Source: Tenrec ecaudatus
Lineage: Eukaryota; Chordata; Mammalia; Afrosoricida; Tenrecidae
Length of the DNA: 64,000 bases
Reading direction: 5' to 3'
NCBI RefSeq assembly: GCF_050624435.1
Contig: NW_027459193.1
Span: 30,959 to 94,958 of the forward strand
Shown: one piece after another, positions 22,601-34,700 of the stretch
How the letters are laid out: each line of letters starts with the position of its first letter
Position numbering within the stretch: the stretch's first letter is position 1
Made by a program: the position numbers and the translations under genes
The notes under the pieces: generated by a model
Databases searched by the model: none
Told to the model about the DNA's origin: nothing
What the model saw: the letters and a program-made list of their open reading frames with translations, nothing else

Positions 22601-23083
22601 TGCAATAATTTATTATGCCAGCCTGGACTATAAACACAAGTAGGATTAATTGAAGGGTGGAGAGATAAATGGCTCGGTGAGCCTCGCCTTGCTAGTTCTG
22701 TGCCTCAATTTAAAAGGTACACTACTTGTGGGGTGCCTAGCCTGTGGACTGTGTCACTGTAAATTAAGGTCCCTTTAAGACCACTCGATTGGAATGTTCA
22801 TCTCTGGAGCTGGGGACCGAGAGTTGGTGACCTGCCTTGCTGTTTGCTGCCTAGCCAGTTCTCTATACAGAAAAGGAACTGGCGGCTCTCAAGGCTTTAA
22901 GGACTGCTAGTGTCTCACTGCTTTGTAATTTATAATTTAACTGTTAATTTCTTGTATTATCTATCTATCTGTATATAATTTAACGGTTCATTTTCTTGTG
23001 TTATATATCTATCTTTATAAATATATACATATATAATTACTAGCAATCTGGTTTTGTCTCTCTAGAGAACCCTGTCTAACACA
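22601..23083 (+). mobile_element. LTR-like element A7, perfect TSD
   Basis: A 483-bp unit from TGCAATAATTTATTATGCC to ACCCTGTCTAACACA, flanked by ACTAG at 22596-22600 and 23084-23088. Its 3' part holds a 44-bp internal tandem duplication (22931-23018). Confidence 0.82.
22931..23018. repeat. 44-bp tandem duplication within LTR A7
   Basis: TAATTTAACTGTTAATTTC...TATCTGTATA is followed at once by TAATTTAACGGTTCATTTTC...TATCTTTATA. The units differ at several positions, so the duplication is not recent. Confidence 0.75.
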
Positions 23084-23185
23084 ACTAGTCAGTAGGATAC
23101 TCCCAGGACTCAGTCATAATGAGACTAAGCACATCCATGAAAGTTTGTAGGTCAACTATATAGTGCCTTTTAGCTATCCAGTCTC

Positions 23186-23740
23186 TAGTTGTCTGTTCAT
23201 ATCAACCTAGTTATGGTGTCAAGTTTAGTCTCAATTTTGGTCTCAGTTTGGCAGTTGACAACTCCCTGTGCTGTGATTTAATAATGTGAGCAATTCCTTG
23301 ATGGGATTGCTCTGAGCAACCAAGAAGCTTTGTGAAAATTAGGGTGGAATACAATCTCTCTCTCTCTTTCTCTCCTTGAGGATCATCTCTCTTTCTCTCC
23401 ATGAGCAATAGTGAAAGGCAGTCATATTACCTGTTCAACCTAAGCATCATTAGAGCCTAACATCTCACCTGATATTCCTGTTTTTGTCTTCCTCTTTCAT
23501 CCTCCTGCCTCTGGTTTGTCTTCCTGTTTCCTGGTTCCTCAGCCCCAGCATCCACCTGAGTTAGAAAAAGGCTCTGACTTAACATCTGACACACATTTGA
23601 ACCAAACTGGACGTGCTTTGACAACTGTGCGAGCTACTTTCTTGATATATATTTCTCTATATATTTACATATAAATAATATATTATGTATACATCGATAG
23701 ATCACTGGTTTTGCTTTTCTACAGAACCCAGACTAACACA
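23186..23740 (+). mobile_element. LTR-like element A8
   Basis: Ends GAACCCAGACTAACACA; the start is near TAGTTGTCTGTTCATATCAA. Flanks GTCTC (23181-23185) and GGCTC (23741-23745) match 4/5. The 3' third resembles the right half of A5 (CACTGGTTTTGCTTTTCTAC against GACTGGTTTTGCTTCTCTAG). Confidence 0.62.
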
Positions 23741-23745
23741 GGCTC

Positions 23746-24206
23746 TTCTTCCTTATTTAAGTTCATTAACCTTGCTTAACATTCTTCCTTAACCCTGTGA
23801 GCTACTCATGGGATCTTGTTTCTCTGTTTTGTTCTTTTCCCCCCGCCACATATCCTAAATATCCTAAACACCCTAAATTCTTTTTTTGTGCTTCTAATAA
23901 ACCATTCAACTATCCACTGAAAAATCCATGAGGATTTGAGTACTTCTCAAAGAATGTGCAAATATTTTCAACAAAAAGTCCGTAACACTTGGTGGTCAGT
24001 GTACTATGCTTGACAATTTCAACCCCTCTCTGAAAGCAAGAATAATTGATCCTTGGACCCTCTTATCTTTGGAAATTGCTTTCTTATGCAATGTTAAACC
24101 CAAATTCTTCTTCCTATAGTTTCACTTAGTGGTCCATGTTCTGAGAGAAGCTAGGTGATTTATTTTCAGTGGTAACCACCGACAGGTGTTAGCCACCATT
24201 CATCAC
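23746..24206. other. Anonymous sequence, no gene seen
   Basis: No repeat family or exon recognised. Confidence 0.4.
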
Positions 24207-24296
24207 TGAGAAGCTCTTATTTTGAAAGAAGTTCTCAGTGTCAGAGTGATGTGAGAAGGCTCTTATTTTGAATTCCCCAGTCTCTGAGTGATGTGG
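24207..24296. repeat. Imperfect tandem duplication, about 42 bp
   Basis: GAAGCTCTTATTTTGAA ... GAGTGATGTG is followed by GAAGGCTCTTATTTTGAA ... GAGTGATGTG; the GAGTGATGTG boxes are about 42 bp apart. Confidence 0.7.
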
Positions 24297-24459
24297 ATCC
24301 ATTGATTCATTCATTCCAAGGACTTTTTAAATTTTAAGGGATGACAGGTACTATTCTCGTTGCCTGGTGTATATCAGCAGCCAATGGGCACGAGGAGTAG
24401 GGCTAACCCCGATTCCAAAGGAAAAATTGTTAAATCATTGAAGATGGTTGTCTTTTTTA

Positions 24460-24520
24460 CCATGGAGTCATATATCTAAGCTTAATATAACCACGGAGTA
24501 ATCTCTAAGCTTAATATAGT
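24460..24520. repeat. Tandem duplication, about 30 bp
   Basis: CCATGGAGTCATATATCTAA + GCTTAATATAA is followed by CCACGGAGTAATCTCTAAGC + TTAATATAG. Confidence 0.75.
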
Positions 24521-25576
24521 CAACTTTTCTATAGGTATGAATTTGACTCCGTCATCCTTTGTAGAGATCCTCTGGAATTGAAATCCCACAGAGCAGGGAT
24601 CATTCTGGTTTTTCTCATTGTTACAGCCCTAACTGCCCACTGCAGCCCGTGGCCACTGAGTTCATTCCAACTCGTAGCCACCAAGGAGTAGCCCTCAGTA
24701 AATAGCTGTTGAAAAGTAATAAGGATAGGGTTTGCCCATTTTTGGAATTCTCCTAATTTGAGATGGAATTTGAGTTGAATGCCTTTCAACTAGAATTTAT
24801 AAACTGACTTCCTGAATAGTACAGATTCAGTAAAATCCTTTTGCATAATGAGAGCAAATGAATCACCACCAAAAATAAACATATAAGTGGTCTATTCTAG
24901 TCAAAGACGCCTTGGAAAGGAAAACTACACTTATTATTTCGAGCAAATCAGAGAGGTTAGAACCAGTGAAAATGAGAAAGATACTATCTAAGAAGGGTTG
25001 GGGCTATTGTGAATTTAGGCTAACTTGTCCAAATGATGATTTGATCGGAAAATGAAATTCCAATTCAATCCTATTCAGCATGTAGTACACATAGCACTAT
25101 GTGGTGAGCTTTTATCAGCATACCCCACAATTCATGCATGGATGCATTTTTTCCTAAATAAATAAATAAATCTATTTTCTCCTTGAACTCATAATATTTA
25201 ATGTTAGGTCCACTTATTGGTCAATTTCTCTTTGTACTGCCCTCTAGCATCTCTTAGACTATTATTTTGCCACTCTTCGTTATGTGCAGGTTACATTACT
25301 CTTCTTGTATGTACTCTATTTCTTTCATTAGTATAAAGTTCTGGTAAAAACAGTGTGTTTTTATTCTTTGTGTTTACATGTATAATATTATATTCATCAG
25401 AGGAGTAAAAAAGGCTGTCATGAAAAGACCCAACAATGTTTAATGGCTTAAATGTAACAAAGCCTTGCATCTTATGCATTTAACAAAGGCAGGTGCTTAT
25501 GGTCCATAAACAGCTTTCCTTCAAATGTAGATTTTAACATCTTAACTTCTTTCAACCTGTTGTTCTTTCACTCTTT
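24521..25576. other. Anonymous sequence with one RTE-like scrap
   Basis: A 40-bp piece near 24650-24690 (GAGTTCATTCCAACTCGTAG) may be an RTE 3' remnant. (AAAT)4 lies near 25155-25171. Otherwise nothing is assignable. Confidence 0.35.
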
Positions 25577-25581
25577 AGGAC

Positions 25582-26093
25582 TGTTAGTCTGGCTACTTTA
25601 GAGAAACAAATCCACAGAAACTCATGTATAAGAGAGTTTTATGTAAAAGTTAAATGTGCATCAAGAAAACATCCCAACCCAGTGCTGCCCAAGCCCACAA
25701 GTCCAACATTAACCCATATGTCTGACACCAGTCCACAAAACCCTCCTCCATCTCACAAAATGGATGCAATGATGCCGACTGCAGGAGGAAAGCTGAGTCA
25801 GTGAACATGTAAGCATCTCAGCACTGGTAGAGGTCTCCACACGGGCGCTCCAGCACCCAGGGCTGCATCAGGGTAGGTCCATGTGACTTCGCCTTGGGGA
25901 ATGTCTTGCAGGAAGTGAGCCTTGCCAGCTACAGCAGGGAACTCGCTAAGGCAGTTGCACCCTGGTCTGACCATCACAAAGCAAGGGACCCAAGAATTCA
26001 CAGTGCCCGGATCACTGAGCCATTTATCCTTCTGTCCTTCAATTGACCCCATGTGTGTTTATTGGCCATGTTGGCACAAAAACAACTACCTCA
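25582..26093 (-). mobile_element. LTR-like element A9
   Basis: A 512-bp reverse copy from TGTTAGTCTGGCTACTTTAG to CAACTACCTCA. Flanks AGGAC (25577-25581) and ATGAC (26094-26098) match 4/5. It is closely related to A6 and, reversed, A1. Confidence 0.75.
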
Positions 26094-26098
26094 ATGAC

Positions 26099-28054
26099 CC
26101 GTTATCTCTTTCATTAACTTGTAAGTTTTAGGAGTCTGGAAGAGCTACAACCAATTCTTAAGACTTTGTCTCACAAGTCACATGACCCCACTGTAGATAC
26201 AGATGAGTGAAGGAGGCAGACCTTTCCTGCACAGCCATTTATCAGGCACTAGCCTATATTTTAGAAGGCAAAAATGGATTTTGATGGACAACTAGCTGTC
26301 TCTGCTAAGTACAAAGTAGGGTTTAATAAATATTTGTTGATGTATTTATATTGGCAATAAAATTAAATTACTTTAATTTCCCCCTGGAACAGTGCTATTA
26401 ACCATCACTTAGACATTTCAGAAAATTCTGTAATGGTTTACATTAGATTGTGCATTTCTTTGATAATGATTTGAAAGGTTGCTGATGTTTATCTAGGGGG
26501 ATGTGAGGCAATTTAACATATTAATTGCTAACAAACAGGATTTGCAAGAATTGTCAAAGTTTACAGCTCTAAATAAACGTTCCTCACACAAGAAAATTTA
26601 TTATGCCATTTTGCCTATTTCTATCAGGGCTCCTATAGTGCGATCACTGCTTGCTATTAAATTTTTAGTGCACATTTAATTTATCTTTTCCTCTAGTGGG
26701 AAGAAGTATTAGAGAACTCATTGGACACCAGTATCACCTACTATTTGCCCTTTCCTACCACTTTATGCACCCTCTGAAACAGCTAGGAATATATTTGTAT
26801 CTTGGTATTAATTATACAGGAGCGGAGGAGAACAAAGCTTGCCGCCACCTGAAGGGAATTATCCGGCCAGAATTAGCTTCATGGAGAACCAAGTCGACTT
26901 CCATTGTAATCATTTTCAGTGGTTTATCAAATATTCTGGAAAACATCCATGTAAGAGCTAAAGCATGCTTTTCATCGATTAAAATAGAAAGTAATTTGGG
27001 TTTCCAAATATGAAAGTCTGAAGGCTCGTAAAAGGTCGGAGTGGAGGGGGTATCCAGTTTATAAAGCACTGTAGTAAAAATGAAGTTTTCTCTTTCTGAA
27101 GGGATAGCTTTTATGTGCAAAGCTGAATCTCTTTCCAGGTTCCTCTCAAAGGGCTCAAAGGGTCTATAGACTTGGGGCAAGAGGAAAACTATGCTGCAGG
27201 ATGCAGCAAGGCACCTTTGCTTTGCCTTAGCAGAGCCAGATGAAATGGAAACACCCTGAGCATTGGCGCAGTGGAAACATTCTCTTGAGCTTCAGAAAAG
27301 TTTCTAGCTCTTAGCCCAAGTTACCATGGCAGAATCAGATTGCATGATTAATCAATCTGAAGCTTTTGCCTCTCACAGGATATGACAACACAGTAAAGCT
27401 CCCACTGACTCATCGCCAAAGGTCTGCTTACATTTGGGGTAGAAGTTGAACTGGGCACATTATCACTGGTTGTGTTTTTAAGTGCCTCATTGAGATTATG
27501 CATTGTTCTTTGATTTAAAGTCAGAGTCTGATCAACTAAGGAAGAGCTGGATGCTGCTCTGCCCCGCCTAAGGAACATCTCTGAAGCTTTGGGAGAGTGG
27601 TGTTTATCACTTCAATATGCTGGTGTCCCCCTCCCCACTCAGATCACCCTGTCTGTATTTAATTTACCTGTTTACCAGTAACTACATCTGTTTTATTATC
27701 AACTTTGATCCAAAAGTGCTGGAGAAGTGTAATTTGTGTTCCTGAAGAAATAGACTTTAGATCTGACATTTATAGAGTTTTGATACTGGAAGGTGTCTTG
27801 GGGTTTTATGTGTCTCTGAGTGATGTTTCCACCTTTTAGTGGTTACACAGATGCAACGACCAGCAGAGGAAGCCTGAGTACCCTACCCAAATGGGACTGC
27901 CTACCCCATTTAACCTCTGGAGCATTGTTCTGGAATTTCATAAATGACCGCCACCGTGGTTCCCACTTCGATCTCCAGACTCTATGAGTCATGCTTTCCA
28001 AAGCCCTCCAGTCAGTCCCAGAAATGCACATGGAGCAAACTCTTTTTTTGTCCT
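26099..28054. other. Repeat-poor block, no gene seen
   Basis: Two kb with no AfroSINE, RTE or LTR block that I can recognise, in contrast to its surroundings. Opposed open frames at 26696-27013 (+, 105 codons), 26812-27180 (-, 122 codons) and 27348-27578 (-) look like chance frames and resemble no known protein. Confidence 0.45.
26380..26700. other. Candidate conserved non-coding element
   Basis: AT-rich, repeat-free and dense in homeodomain-like TAAT/ATTA cores (for example TTAACATATTAATTGCTAAC) and a forkhead-like TAAATAAAC. This is inference from composition only. No cross-species alignment was possible, so function is unproven. Confidence 0.25.
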
Positions 28055-28330
28055 TCTTCCAGTTTTTATTGTGTCCCAATTTCCTTTTTTATCCCCCCGC
28101 AGTGTTATTGGCACATCATGTACATATCATACCGTTGAAGCGTTCAATCGTTCGATCTTATCAAGGGGAACGGTATGAAGGGCAAGGATAACACTTCCAT
28201 CAAGACCGGTCAAAAGACTCCAGGCCACTGTGTGGAAGCACCCGGTAACCAACACGCGCTCCATCGTCACAGTTACGCTGCTTCAAACTCTGATTTGTTC
28301 CAAAGACCTTTCTGCCCACTTTCTTACTTG
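28055..28330 (-). mobile_element. L1 3' end, reverse
   Basis: TTTTTATTGTGTCCCAATTT ... CACATCATGTACATATCATA ... TCGATCTTATCAAGG parallels 43.79 kb (TTTTATTGTCATATAATCC ... CCTATCAAGAAG) and the general antisense L1 3'-end pattern. It retains several CpGs. Confidence 0.5.
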
Positions 28331-30834
28331 GTCTTATCCCCACACTCCTGTAGAGTCCGCCAAGACACACACATGTATGCATTCAAGTGAACGCGATTGC
28401 TCTTGAAAGCACCCACCCATTGAAAAAAGAGAAAACGCTCATTGGTTGTAAGTAATGAGCTCAGGGGACAGGAGGTGGCTGCTTCATCTATAATGGGACT
28501 GGCACTCGACATCACTAATTGGGACGGCCCCTGTCTTCTCTCACCATGTTCTGTGCACTAACTAACTCACATTTCAGGTTGTCTTCACAGGCCGGCTTCA
28601 TGTTCTTAATGTTTCTCTGAAGAATAGATTTTTTTCCCCTCAGGCATACCTTCTGTACTTCACAACTAATTTAACTTGCAAGAGAACATCGGATCCCATG
28701 GTACTGACTCCAGTCCTAACACTTCATGAATATCTGGTTCAAACGCACACCAGCTTTCAAATGTTATGTGCTTTTGTTAAAATTCTCTTAGTGCAGGCCA
28801 GGCTGTTGTTTGGGGGCCTGGCACCTGAAAGCCTTCTGTAGCCAGGGCCAATGCCAGTCATCTGGCCATTAGAAAGCACTACAGGTGATTTATTATATGA
28901 TGAATCACATAAAATTTAAACCATAAGGCCCTTCATTATTTGAAAACTTATTTTTAAAAAGTCCAGGAACTACAGAAAACAACAACGGATTTTATTGAAT
29001 ATTTTCAGGTTGAAATAAAAGAGGACTGCTATCATTATTTCCATTCCTTGGATTTCTGATTTTTTTCAGCGGGGAGCATCTCTCTTATATTCTACATGTA
29101 AATATACAATTTCTATGCGAGGTGAGTCGTTTTTCTTTTCTCTTAAATACATGCTGAATAAATTCTTAAAGGTTGGTATGCAAGGACCTGGAATGATAAA
29201 ACTCTCCAAGATACCGACATCTTCCAGGCTGGCTCTGCTAGTATCTGGCACACAGCGCAAGTTCTGCACCGAATAGCCCCGCAAGCTGTCTTTGGGGATT
29301 CATTTAGCTTCCTGTGGAAGGCCATTGCACAATGGCTGCTCTGGACTGCTGGTTTGGTCTCTCTCCCAGTCAAGGACTACCTGGGATGGAAGAGAATCTA
29401 TCAGGGAAATCAACGAAAGAAAGGAGAGAGGCTGTGCAGAGCAACCATTTGCCTTTGCCAGGATGGTAGCTGGCATTTCCTGGCAGGACAAAGGAAGACA
29501 GAGCCCTGGATCTGAGCCGAGGCTAATTCTTTACCAGGCTGCTTTGCATTTTACTTTGATTTCCTCACAGTCTGCTGCTTCCCTGCAGCGCCACATACGG
29601 TCTTTCTGATTTGGTTTAGCGGCATTCATCTAAAGAACAGATTTAATGGTCCGGGGTTTTGTTTGGTTTGGTTGTTTTCTTTAATAATGGTTGGCCCTTG
29701 TTAACACTGGAACCCCTGAGACGACTAAGCTTGCTTTAGCCTAGAATCTGGTTCCCTTCTATGGGGCTTGATATCTATATTTGTGCCCTTCTTGTATTGC
29801 ATTCTGATTTCATTCTAATTCAGTGCTGACTTAGAATTCAAGCATGCGGCCCTTGTGGGAGGCAGCTTCACCCCTAGGTGAGCTACCTTCCTTGGCAACT
29901 CACCTTCTGCTTCCTAGGGTCAGCCTCCCGAGACATCCAGGGCTGTGTTTCTTCTATGGGGCTGTCTCTGTGCAAGCAGTGATGGATTGCAGTGTTTGGA
30001 AATTCCTGGCTGGAGCTGCTGTCAGATGCACTGAGAGCAACTGTCATTGGTGGAGGGGGAGAGAGTAAAGGGCTCACCTTAGAAACTGTGTGCTTTCCTT
30101 TCCAGAGTCAGTGTCACTTGCTATTACCATCAACAGCATACAGCCATACAACATTCACCTCTCCTGACTTCTCTAATTCTGCCAAAGGCTCTCCAGGCTC
30201 TTCTCTGTGGCAACCGTTAAAACTTGGAGTCTTATGCCCGCCTTCATTCCTCCCTTTCCCAGAAACTTAATAGCCACAGCCACTCTCGTTTCTTCCTGCC
30301 AAGTGCTACCTTCTGGACAACACTATTCTCCCTAGCCAAGGCCTCCCTCATCCTATACAGCAAGAGCAGAGAGAAAAACAGCGGGAGCTAGTGCCAGTGG
30401 ATTTTTTAATGCACACACTCACAAAACCCTACATGCCCTTTTCAAGATGTCACTCAGAGGGAAGATATTTTACTTACAAAAACCAATCAAAACTATGTTG
30501 GTTTCTAGTCTGAAACAAATTCCTTTGATGATTTGCTCAGTGATTTCTTGAGTCACAGCTTCTAAGATGCCTTAGTGCCATTACCATCGATATGATTCCA
30601 GCACATGTTGGCTAGAACCACTTCTCACTTGTGAATCCCCTAAAACTCAATGGAGAACTGGACTAGCATCTCAGGAGGCAGAAAGGAAAACAAGATAATA
30701 CAGAGTGAAGAGGATCACGGATGCGACTCCGAGTCGTTCCACTGGGTCTATGTTATCTCTAAGTTGTCCATGAATCCTTTGCTTGCTGCTCTAGCACTGT
30801 TCCATGGTCTATCCATTCTAATATTCATAAGCCA
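28331..30834. other. Repeat-poor block, no gene seen
   Basis: About 2.5 kb without a recognised repeat family. A 105-codon forward frame (29292-29609) overlaps reverse frames and resembles nothing known. 28790-29060 is AT-rich and evenly composed and could be conserved non-coding sequence. Confidence 0.4.
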
Positions 30835-31022
30835 CATAAATACAAACAAGCCCACTGCTGCTGAGCTGATTAGAACTCGCGAAGACTCCATGTATTGCAA
30901 AGTAGCACTATTGCCCCGGATTCCCTTGCCTGTCACATTCCTCAGAACTAGACAGCAAGGTTTTTCTTCTGAGCCACTGCTGTGTGGCTTTCAACAAGCA
31001 AGCTGTTGGCTAGGATCCGTTC
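30835..31022 (-). mobile_element. AfroSINE, reverse
   Basis: Tail block CCCACTGCTGCTGAGCTGAT, then AAAGTAGCACTATTGCCCC, then head block AACAAGCAAGCTGTTGGCTA. It underlies most of the 156-codon open frame at 30650-31120. Confidence 0.7.
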
Positions 31023-31034
31023 AAGGAGTCCTAA

Positions 31035-31340
31035 CCTCTATTGTTAAGTGCGGTCAAGTCAGCTACAACCTTTGGCAACCTATGCATGACAGAACAAAGC
31101 ACTGCCCAGCCCTGGGCTAGCCTCGGAATCATTGTTAGGGTTGAGCCCATTGTTGCAGTCACTGTGCCCATCCATCTCATCTAGGACCTCCTCTCTTCAG
31201 GCTCCCTCCCCTTTGTAAGCATGATCTGTTTCTCCAGGGACTGGTCTCTCCTTACAATATGTCCAAAAGCATGTGAGATAAAGTCTTAGATGACATCCTT
31301 GCTTTCAGGGAACATGATGGCTATATTCATTCCAATATAC
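31035..31340 (-). mobile_element. RTE LINE 3' end
   Basis: TATTGTTAAGTGCGGTCAAG, ATGACAGAACAAAGCACTGC, GGTTGAGCCCATTGTTGCAG and GGGACTGGTCTCTCCTTACA in RTE order; 5'-truncated. Confidence 0.82.
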
Positions 31341-31392
31341 ATATCTATAGATGCTATAAAAATTAAAAAGCTATTTTCTTTATTTTGATGTT

Positions 31393-31811
31393 TATGTTAG
31401 GCTAGGTTTTCTAAAGAAGCAAAATGAGCAACACTTATATATGTTTATGCATATGTATATATGGATATGCATATGTATATATGGATATATATTAAATCCA
31501 AGATTGGCACACCAGATACCAAGCTTCTTGCTGCAGCAGTGAATGAATCCAAGGTTGCCAGGTAAGATGGCAGGCTGAATTCCCAGGATCAGCAGGCAAT
31601 TTGATAAGCTGCCAGCTCAAGTTCAAAGAACTGGAGCAAGACAATCGAGATGCAAAATACAAGCAAGCATTTTCCACACTGGTCACTTGTATTGATTGGA
31701 AGCAGGTCATACCCTCAAAGAGATCTCATGATGAGGGGTTACTAGGTCTTAACTATCAAACAACTTTGAGTCCTGACTCAGGAAAATTGCCATAAAACCT
31801 TAGCTACCACA
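31393..31811 (-). mobile_element. LTR-like element A10, borders uncertain
   Basis: Left end TATGTTAGGCTAGGTTTTCT, right end ACCTTAGCTACCACA, as in the family. Flanking pentamers match only 3/5. A TA-rich tandem (ATGCATATGTATATATGGAT twice, about 31447-31487) sits near the left end. Confidence 0.55.
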
Positions 31812-31959
31812 TTGCTGTGGTTGTGACTGTACACATCATAACATACACCAATCAACAGTTTCTATATGTGCAAAGTACCATTCAGTGACCCTCTACCATA
31901 CTTTAATTCCATAATTGTTGATTCATTGCCCATAGACATTTAGGGAGGCTGTAATGTTC

Positions 31960-32450
31960 TGTAATAGTGCTACAGTGAATAGTGGCGTACAAGTCTTTGT
32001 TTGAATCTTAGCTTTCAAGTATTTTGGATCTATGCCAAGGAGAGTCATTGCCTGGCCCCCCGATAGTTCTATTTTCAGGTGTGTTTTTGTTTTGTTTTAT
32101 TTTGAGACCTACCCACCGTTTTTTACACAATGGTTTGACCAGCAACGGATCAGAGTTCCAATCTCCCTGCCTCATGGCCAGCATTTTTTATTTGCTACTT
32201 TATTATTGATGTTTTGTTTTTATCTTAGTCATTCTAGTGGCATGAAATGGTAGCCAATTATGTTTTGATGACACTCGGCTAATGTCGCTGAACGTACAGT
32301 TATGTGTTTGGTGGTCATTTGAATATCCCTTTTGGTGGAGTGTCTTCTCAAGTCCTTTGTTCATTTTTATTAATATTTTTGTTAATAAGTTGTCAAAAAT
32401 TTACATATATTTTGGTTATTTGGTTCTTTTTGGATAGATGATTTCTGAAG
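31960..32450 (-). mobile_element. Old L1 3' UTR fragment
   Basis: AATAGTGCTACAGTGAATAG, CTATGCCAAGGAGAGTCATT and TGGTGGTCATTTGAATATCC are antisense L1 3' UTR landmarks of ancient mammalian L1 families. Confidence 0.7.
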
Positions 32451-34193
32451 ATGTGTCTGCTTTAAAACCAGTATCAGTGGCAGGGCTCATGCATTACAGC
32501 TAATTAAAAATTAAAAGTTGTCAATTAAAATTTGTCAAAAATAGAAATTAGCCACTAAACATGAAATGTTTCTTTAAATTCCTTCTGTGGGAATACTGTA
32601 AGTATTTTAAGAGTATCTTTTAATGTAAGTAATCTCTCAAAAAAGGGTTACTTTTCATTTAATCTATTCAAGTCTGAGGCAAAGCTACTCTTCCCACAAC
32701 ACTAGGGAAATCTAATCGATAGGATGCTTGTCTCCCCAACAGTTCAAACAAAACAGGACAGCCACAGGAAACAGGAAGAGAAGGTTCTAGGTCTGCCATG
32801 ATCTCCTCTGCTCTTTCAGACGGGAAATGGAAGTTAAGACTCCCAGACACATTTCAGGGATGGATTCTTAGAAAGGGCACAATTTTAATCCCCAGCCCCT
32901 AAAGAAAACTGAAAACTTTGCAATAAGTTAGGCAATGAGGATATTTGGCCTGAAAACAGTAGTCTACATTAGAATGACAAACTAACTGCAATTAATCAAG
33001 GCCCTCGAAAGAACCTGATGGCATTTTAAAAGTCACAAGAGGCTCAACTGAAACCTACTGATGCGGACCCGAAGGATCCCATAGGAAAATTCCTAATGAG
33101 AAATAAGTTTATAACTCCACCCAATTTATAAATCTACCCAATTTATAAATCTACCCCCAGACATTGAGAAGAAAATGCAAGGGTTTAGTAACACTATGTA
33201 GATATTTCTTTTTTTGTTGATATTTCTAATAAGTTTTGAGAAAACAGGGTGTCATCTGCCCACAAGAAATTTAATGGAATTTTCCCTGTTTGTCATTAAA
33301 CCAGATCCTTTTAGATGAGGGGAGTGAAATCCTTCTTTACATTTTTAAAAGTTAAAATGCCTAGTGCAGGCAGAAGCAAGGATATTCCAAAATCTGCTAA
33401 AGGCATTGGCCTCTTCAGATTTATACTACTTCCAAGGTTGCCTAAAGACTGTCAGTTTGGGTCTCTCCTACGCTTGTCACCGGATATTAGAATCCTTACT
33501 TCTCATCTGCTGCCCTAGGCTTGCTGGGTACGCGTGCCCTCGCAGATAAGCACACAACATCTAAAATGCTGCAAAAGAAAATCTTAGGTACATCTTTCTC
33601 ACCTCAGGAAGGCACATCCCTGACTTGGCCATCAACCAGCTAAAGGCTTAACCTGGAGTTTATGTACTTTCCTGAATCAACCACCAACCAGCCTCTCTTT
33701 TGTGGGGTAACTCACCTGCAAATACAATTGAATTATCCCCTCGTGTACTACTTGTTACCTCTTTCCATCTAAAACCATGCCAATTACCTCTCCAGTTGCT
33801 TTTTGCCTTTTAGGGAGATAGGTGTTTGGAATGCTACTGATGAACTTTTAAAATCCATAGCAAGGTCTGGTCATCTAATGCGGTGCTAAATTTCCGACAA
33901 GAACCTCCATTTTTAACTGTTACTTAATTTTGCCTCCCACTTTAAACTTTAACAAGTTTTTACCTCATGCAATCAAGATTAATTTACACACCCCTTCAGT
34001 AATCTCTAGTAGTACCTCGCTCTAACCTCACTTAGAATCTAGTTAAATGACGATTTGTGTGACACACGGTTGCTAAAACAATAGCGCCGGTAGCCTTTCC
34101 AGGAAAATAGATGTTTGGTACCACTGTACCATACTTTTCCTTAAGACTTCCCTTTCCTTAAGTGAGTTATGAGAAAGTTATGACAAAGTATTT
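32451..34193. other. Anonymous sequence, no gene seen
   Basis: A short tandem copy CCCAATTTATAAATCTA occurs at about 33120-33153. No SINE, RTE or LTR block and no exon recognised. Confidence 0.4.
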
Positions 34194-34700
34194 GAAAATG
34201 CAGCATCTTGGGTTGGAAAATAAGGGTAAGAAAGAAACCCCTGAGTCCATCGCAGCTTAATTCCAGGTGGTCTTTATTAAGAACTTGAGTCCCTCGTTCT
34301 GTGACAGTCTTTAGGAGGGGTATCAGTCCCCGGGGGAGCGATGGCCGACAGAGCTACTGAGGGAGCACAGCAACACTGCTTAAGCTCTTTGGTCAATGTG
34401 TCCCTGGACAGCTGCTGTTCAGAGCCTTATTTTTACTAGCCCACAAAGGTACAACCTGTCCAGTAGTCAGCACTCCTTGTGGCAGGTAGATAGATAAGAC
34501 AGGGGAGGTGGAAGAAGACATACACAGAATTAGACAACGGGCCATGGAGTGACCCACTCTCACAGCCCTACAGACCCCAGCCTTATTTGAGTAACTGCCC
34601 TCAAGAATAAGCACATGAGGCCGGCGCGCTTTACCAAGGATAGCCAACATTTTAATCTGCATTCTGCTCCTCGTATTACCTCTCACTGCAGCCTCACATG
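34194..34700 (-). mobile_element. Possible retroviral LTR, reverse
   Basis: A reverse-strand AATAAA (34273-34278) lies in a context reading TTAATAAAGACCACCTGG, similar to R/U5 regions of endogenous retroviral LTRs. Ends and duplications were not found, and no viral protein frame is adjacent. Assignment is weak. Confidence 0.3.

Noticed and set aside
26696..27578. Three open frames of 76-122 codons on both strands in the repeat-poor island
   Set aside because: They overlap in opposite directions, resemble no protein family, and no splice-site or codon-bias support is evident.
30650..31120. 156-codon open frame, the longest in the window
   Set aside because: It runs across a reverse AfroSINE and into a reverse RTE 3' end and has no protein resemblance, so it is a chance frame through repeats.
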